From Cutibacterium equinum (GTDB lineage Bacteria; Actinomycetota; Actinomycetes; Propionibacteriales; Propionibacteriaceae), in contig NZ_CP115668.1 of assembly GCF_028021195.1 (NCBI RefSeq), forward strand, positions 1,302,001 to 1,366,000: DNA of 64,000 bases, given 5' to 3'. The notes under the pieces were generated by a model. That model ran no database searches, was not told the DNA's origin, and saw nothing but the letters and a program-made list of their open reading frames with translations. The position numbers and the translations under genes are program-made. Shown here piece by piece: positions 60,531 to 64,000 of this stretch. Position 1 is the stretch's first letter; the number at the start of each line of letters is the position of its first letter.

Positions 60531-61511
60531 GTGACCGATTTTGCCGCGACTCATCCCTTGGCCCAGCCACCCGCGGCAGCAGGACGATTCGCCCCGTCCC
60601 CCACGTCGGCCCTCCATCTGGGAAATCTCCGCACCGCCTTGGCGGCCTGGCTGTTGGCCCGATCCTCGCGACGACGATTCGTGGTGCGCATTGAGGACCT
60701 GGATCAGGCGCGGGTAGCGGCCGCCGGAAACATCGCCTCGACCCAGCTACGTGACTTGGAGACTCTTGGCATCGACTGGGACGGGCCAGTCGTGCGCCAG
60801 TCGCAGCGTCTGGACCTTTACGCCGACGCCATCGCCGGGTTGGACACCTATCCCTGTTTTTGTACTCGCAAGGAGATCGCGTCAGCCGTGAGCGCCCCCA
60901 ACGAGGCCGACTGGCGTCCATATCCGGGCACCTGTCGAACCCTGACCACCTCACAGCGCGCGCAACGGGCGACGACGCGCTCGCCGGCCATCCGGTTGGC
61001 CAGTCACGTCGATTGCTACCACGTCACCGACATGGCTCGGGGACAGTGCCGGGGACGAGTCGACGATCTCGTCCTGATCCGTAACGACGGCACCCCGGCA
61101 TACAACCTCGCGGTCGTCGTCGATGACGGGCTGCAGGGAGTCGATCAGGTAGTTCGGGCCAGGGATCTGTGGTCCTCGGCGCCGCGTCAGTCTTATGTGG
61201 CCGCATTGTTGGGGTTCGACGCCCCGACCTATGCGCACACCGGTCTGGTCAGCGCCCCCGGCGGTCAGCGTCTGTCCAAATCAGCGGGGGCTGCCGGGTT
61301 GACCGATCTCATGGCTGCCGGGATCGAACGCAATCGCATCATGGCGTGGCTGTGTCGGTCATTGGGGCTTCCGGAGGTCAGCGACCCGCATGACCTCATC
61401 GGGGCTGCCGGGTTGACCCCGCCGTGTCCCCCGACCCTGACCAGACCGCTGGACCCCGCACGCCTGGATGGTCCGCTGGGATGGTGGAGTGACGCCGTGC
61501 TGTCGTTGTAA
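60531..61511 (+). CDS. gluQRS: Glutamyl-Q tRNA(Asp) synthetase
   Basis: It attaches glutamate to queuosine in tRNA(Asp). It is a truncated glutamyl-tRNA synthetase without the anticodon-binding domain; the 326-residue length fits. The HIGH-like motif is SALHLGNLRTAL near residue 25, the zinc site is CFCTRKEI with CRTL further on (about 105-130), and the KMSKS-like motif is QRLSKS near 245. The GTG at 60531 was chosen; the sequence upstream has no clear ribosome binding site and could be leaderless. It is transcribed opposite to its neighbours, between pafB and the FKBP gene. Confidence 0.9.
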   Translation: MTDFAATHPLAQPPAAAGRFAPSPTSALHLGNLRTALAAWLLARSSRRRFVVRIEDLDQARVAAAGNIASTQLRDLETLGIDWDGPVVRQSQRLDLYADAIAGLDTYPCFCTRKEIASAVSAPNEADWRPYPGTCRTLTTSQRAQRATTRSPAIRLASHVDCYHVTDMARGQCRGRVDDLVLIRNDGTPAYNLAVVVDDGLQGVDQVVRARDLWSSAPRQSYVAALLGFDAPTYAHTGLVSAPGGQRLSKSAGAAGLTDLMAAGIERNRIMAWLCRSLGLPEVSDPHDLIGAAGLTPPCPPTLTRPLDPARLDGPLGWWSDAVLSL

Positions 61512-61522
61512 CAACAGTTTCT

Positions 61523-61551
61523 GCCGGTCCTGTCGTCATGGCAGGACCGGC
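61523..61551. terminator. Hairpin between gluQRS and the FKBP gene
   Basis: GCCGGTCCTG (61523-61532) pairs perfectly with 61542-61551 around a nine-base loop. It lies 11 bases after the gluQRS stop and 12 bases beyond the convergent FKBP stop. Confidence 0.75.
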
Positions 61552-61563
61552 CGAATCGGTGTC

Positions 61564-62595
61564 TCAGGACTCCTTCTGGGCCGAGAGAATGTCGATGACA
61601 TACACGAGGGTCTCGCCCTTCTTCACCGGCGGGTTGGTGGTGCCATTCGGGTAGGCATCGGCCGGCGGGACGATCAGCATGACGCGTGACCCGACCGTCT
61701 GACCCTCCAGGCCCTTCTTCCATCCGGGAATGACCGAGTTCATGGAGCCGCTGAGGGCTGGCCCGGAGAACCCGTCCTCGATGAGCTCCTTGGTGGACCA
61801 GGCATAGGTGCGGTACTTGACATCAATCGCATCCTTGGCCGTGATCTTGTGTCCGTCGCCCTTGATGAGGGGCTGGACGACAAGCCCGGACGGCTTCTTG
61901 GCGTTGCCGATCGTCACGACGGGGGCTCCCTGAACCTCCTTGACGGTGGGCAGGCCGGACGCCGGAGTCACGGCAGCACCCTTGGCCTTGGTGAGCGGCA
62001 CACCGACGACGTCGACGACGAAGACGAGGGAATCACCCTTCATGATGCCAGCCTCCGGGCGGCCGCCCTGGGGGTCGTAGGCGTCAGACCCCGGCATCAT
62101 GATGAGGACGCGATCTCCCGCATGCTTGCCGACAAGACCCTTCGCGAATCCAGGAACGACCTGGGACAGCGGGAAGTCCGCGGTGGATCCTCGCTGGAAG
62201 GAGGAGTCGAACACCTTGCCGGTACGGCCGTTGACGCCGTGGTAGTTCACCTTGACGGTGGCGTCCTTGCCCACCGTCTCGCCACTACCCTGCTTGAGCA
62301 CCTTGGACTGGGTCTTGGCGATGGCCAACGGCCAGGCTCCCTCAATCGTGGGCGCCTTGCCATCCGCGCCGGAAACCTTGATCTGGTCAAGGTTCGTGAC
62401 CATGGTCGGCTTCTTGGTCTGGGTGGCCGAGGGCGTCGCGCTCGCCGAGGCGGAGGCCGGAACGCTTGCCGAGGCGCTCGCCGACGGTGTGGCGTCGGAA
62501 GGTGACTTGTTGCAGGAGGCAAGAGCCAGGGACGACACGCACAGTACAGCGGCGAGTGTCGCGGCTCTGACCGACCGATTCTTGTTCGAACTCAC
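61564..62595 (-). CDS. Lipoprotein with two tandem FKBP-type prolyl isomerase domains
   Basis: A 343-residue exported protein. The signal peptide ends with the lipobox LALASC (Cys near 28). A low-complexity Ser/Ala/Pro linker follows (about 32-62). FKBP domain 1 (about 90-200) has VKVNYHG, FDSSF and the VPGFAKGLVG with GDRVLIMMPG and YDPQGG signature. Domain 2 (about 230-340) has IDVKYRTYAW, VIPGWKKGLEGQTVGSRVMLIVPPADAY. Both have a P-G-W/F-K-G core. It probably folds exported proteins. The start GTG at 62595 was chosen from the signal peptide. Confidence 0.88.
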   Translation of the reverse strand: MSSNKNRSVRAATLAAVLCVSSLALASCNKSPSDATPSASASASVPASASASATPSATQTKKPTMVTNLDQIKVSGADGKAPTIEGAWPLAIAKTQSKVLKQGSGETVGKDATVKVNYHGVNGRTGKVFDSSFQRGSTADFPLSQVVPGFAKGLVGKHAGDRVLIMMPGSDAYDPQGGRPEAGIMKGDSLVFVVDVVGVPLTKAKGAAVTPASGLPTVKEVQGAPVVTIGNAKKPSGLVVQPLIKGDGHKITAKDAIDVKYRTYAWSTKELIEDGFSGPALSGSMNSVIPGWKKGLEGQTVGSRVMLIVPPADAYPNGTTNPPVKKGETLVYVIDILSAQKES

Positions 62596-62650
62596 CTGCC
62601 CGAGGTTACCTGAGATACTCCCCAGGACAATTTCTGCCCTCGCCGCGTTC

Positions 62651-63388
62651 TCACAATTCAACGAGGTCGAGAAGCTGCCCCAATTCCTCGCGGGTGAGTT
62701 CGCGCATGTCGCCGCGCCCCAAACGCCGTAACCGGACCGGGCCAATCGCCGTGCGTGACAGCCGGCGCACGGGGTGGGCCACAGAGTCCATCATGCGACG
62801 CACAATGCGGTTTCGGCCCTCGTGAAGACTCACCTCAACCAGGGAGTGCTCGTCGCTAGCCTGCACCAGCCGCACCGCGTCGGGCTTGACTGGGCCGTCC
62901 TCGAGGGTGACGCCCTTGGCAAGACGACGAATGACCTTGTCGTCGACCCGACCTTCGACGTCAGCCAGGTAGGTCTTGAGGACCTTGTACGACGGATGGG
63001 TCATACGGTTGGCGAATTCACCATCGTTGGTCAGCAGGATGAGACCGGAGGTTTCGGTGTCGAGACGCCCGACGTGGAACAGACGCACACCGTGCGGCAC
63101 CCCCTCGAGGTCGGACAGGCAGGGGCGTCCTTCCGGGTCGTCCATCGTGGACACGACACCCTGCGGTTTGTTGAGCACGTAGTAGACGTGGCGTCGGGCG
63201 GTGGGGATGCGGGACCCGTCGACGCGAATCTCGTCACGCTCGGGATCGACGCGTCGTCCCTGCTCAACGATGAGTTCACCGTTGACCTCGACTCGTCCGG
63301 CCGCAATCATTTCCTCTGCAGCACGGCGGGATGCCAACCCAGCCTGAGCCAGCACCTTCTGGAGCCGCACACCTTGCTCGTCACTCAT
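62651..63388 (-). CDS. rluB: Ribosomal large-subunit pseudouridine synthase, RsuA/RluB family
   Basis: It makes pseudouridine in rRNA. The 245-residue protein has an S4 RNA-binding domain (RLQKVLAQAGLASRRAAEEMI) and the catalytic GRLDTETSGLILLTNDG near 110 with the active Asp. Conserved HEGRNRIVRRMM near 195 and the ending RTAIGPVRLRRL follow. GAGGAAGA precedes the ATG at 63388. In many actinomycetes scpA and scpB lie between parA and this gene; here only one short gene does. Confidence 0.92.
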   Translation of the reverse strand: MSDEQGVRLQKVLAQAGLASRRAAEEMIAAGRVEVNGELIVEQGRRVDPERDEIRVDGSRIPTARRHVYYVLNKPQGVVSTMDDPEGRPCLSDLEGVPHGVRLFHVGRLDTETSGLILLTNDGEFANRMTHPSYKVLKTYLADVEGRVDDKVIRRLAKGVTLEDGPVKPDAVRLVQASDEHSLVEVSLHEGRNRIVRRMMDSVAHPVRRLSRTAIGPVRLRRLGRGDMRELTREELGQLLDLVEL

Positions 63389-63404
63389 ATTCTTCCTCGC
63401 GTAG

Positions 63405-63767
63405 TCAGTCGGTGGTGAGGAGACGGGCCAGTCGACAATCCTGGCCGTTCTCCTCCAGATCAGCCAGGGCCATGGCGACCGATGCACGCACGATGCGGCC
63501 ACGATCGGCGTTGATTCCCTGGGATCGCAGGGTCAGCCTGGCGGTCTCCAGAGCCATGAGCTCCTCGGTGGAGACATAGACGGTGATCTTCTCATCATGA
63601 CGCACCCGCCCGCTACCGGCCCGCTGGCCTGCTGACGTGCTCGCCTGGGACCCCTTGGCGGTTTTCGCCTTCGTCGTCGTGGCGGCTTTCTCCTGAGCCG
63701 GGTCAGGGGTGCCAGCGGTGGGACGGAAGAGCTCGTTGGCTCCCGGCAGGCTCACGCGGCGCGGCAT
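63405..63767 (-). CDS. ParB-like small DNA-binding protein linked to ParA
   Basis: A 120-residue basic protein. The first 60 residues are Ala/Thr/Lys-rich and likely disordered. The last 60 (KITVYVSTEELMALETARLTLRSQGI...GRIVRASVAMAL) look like a ribbon-helix-helix DNA-binding domain. The ATG at 63767 lies inside the end of the ParA gene, overlapping by 16 bases, so the two are cotranslated and may form a partition-like pair. The family is not certain. Confidence 0.6.
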   Translation of the reverse strand: MPRRVSLPGANELFRPTAGTPDPAQEKAATTTKAKTAKGSQASTSAGQRAGSGRVRHDEKITVYVSTEELMALETARLTLRSQGINADRGRIVRASVAMALADLEENGQDCRLARLLTTD

Positions 63768-64000
63768 CGAGCCAACACCTCCTTGGCCAGGTCCCGGTAG
63801 GCCTGAGCACCCGCAGACGACGAGGCATAGCTGGTGATGGGCTCCCCGGCCACGGTTGTCTCGGGGAACTTGATGGTGCGCTTGATGACGGTGTGGAAGA
63901 CGACGTCCCCGAAGGCTTGAACCACGCGCTCCATGACCTCGCGGGCATGCAGGGTACGCGGGTCGAACATCGTGCCGAGGATGCCGAGAATCTCCAGATC
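63752..64000 (-). CDS. ParA-family ATPase, 5' part outside the window
   Basis: The last 83 codons of a ParA/Soj-type ATPase. Visible elements are ILGILGTMFDPRTLHAREVMERV, a VVFHTVIKRTIKFPETTVAGEPI segment and SYASSSAGAQAYRDLAKEVL, as in chromosome-partition ParA proteins. The frame is open at base 64000, so Walker A is not visible. Confidence 0.85.
   Translation of the reverse strand, partial: DLEILGILGTMFDPRTLHAREVMERVVQAFGDVVFHTVIKRTIKFPETTVAGEPITSYASSSAGAQAYRDLAKEVLARCRAA

Overview
The window is high-GC bacterial chromosome from an actinomycete. The evidence is the gene order mtrA-mtrB-lpqB-comF-hpf-secA, the pafB-pafC-tatA-tatC-helY block, a DUF3515 lipoprotein between thiL and ddl, an NdgR-type IclR regulator beside tRNA-Glu and tRNA-Gln, and a mycothiol-type arsenate reductase. 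The overall content suggests Propionibacteriaceae (Cutibacterium/Propionibacterium-like). That genus-level call is an inference and was not tested by a search. No plasmid, prophage or CRISPR array is visible.

Layout. 1-7.2 kb: partial PHP phosphoesterase, a very large NAD-glutamate dehydrogenase, and three small conserved actinobacterial proteins (DUF2505, DUF6912-like, Rv3235-like). 7.2-15.8 kb: SecA, hibernation factor, ComF-like phosphoribosyltransferase and the LpqB-MtrB-MtrA envelope-sensing operon, all on the minus strand. 15.9-17.8 kb: YqgE, an AbiEi-like protein and ArsC. 17.9-22.1 kb: a disturbed accessory segment next to the tmRNA gene. It holds a broken glycosyltransferase, a DUF1444-like gene, an ISL3 remnant with both inverted repeats and an EcsC-TerB fusion gene. 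22.1-35.9 kb: core genes ssrA, argH, smpB, ftsX, ftsE, prfB, tRNA-Val, ftsK, thiL, ddl, plsC and ndgR. The tmRNA and its partner SmpB lie within 3 kb of each other.

36.1-46.0 kb: tRNA-Glu and tRNA-Gln, then about 9.5 kb of decaying insertion sequences mixed with surface-polysaccharide genes. Intact-looking genes there are a polysaccharide pyruvyl transferase, a QueC-like PP-loop ATPase and a family-25 glycosyltransferase. A second family-25 glycosyltransferase and an acyltransferase are pseudogenes. Compared with mycobacterial and streptomycete gene order, leuCD, hupB and gltX are missing from around this point.

46.0-64.0 kb: core metabolism and information genes. These are a CPBP protease, a FAH-family hydrolase, deoA, ilvE, a methyltransferase, an atypical ilvC, a HIT protein, hisF, the HelY helicase, a diacylglycerol kinase-like protein, tatC, tatA, pafC, pafB, gluQRS, a tandem-FKBP lipoprotein, a pseudouridine synthase, a small ribbon-helix-helix-like protein and the end of a ParA ATPase.

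The points most worth a second look are the ilvC product, which has lost two expected catalytic residues; the EcsC-TerB/DUF1444 cassette downstream of tmRNA; and the PP-loop enzyme inside the polysaccharide island. Coordinates of starts were chosen from ribosome binding sites and domain beginnings where possible. All functional calls rest on reading motifs by eye.
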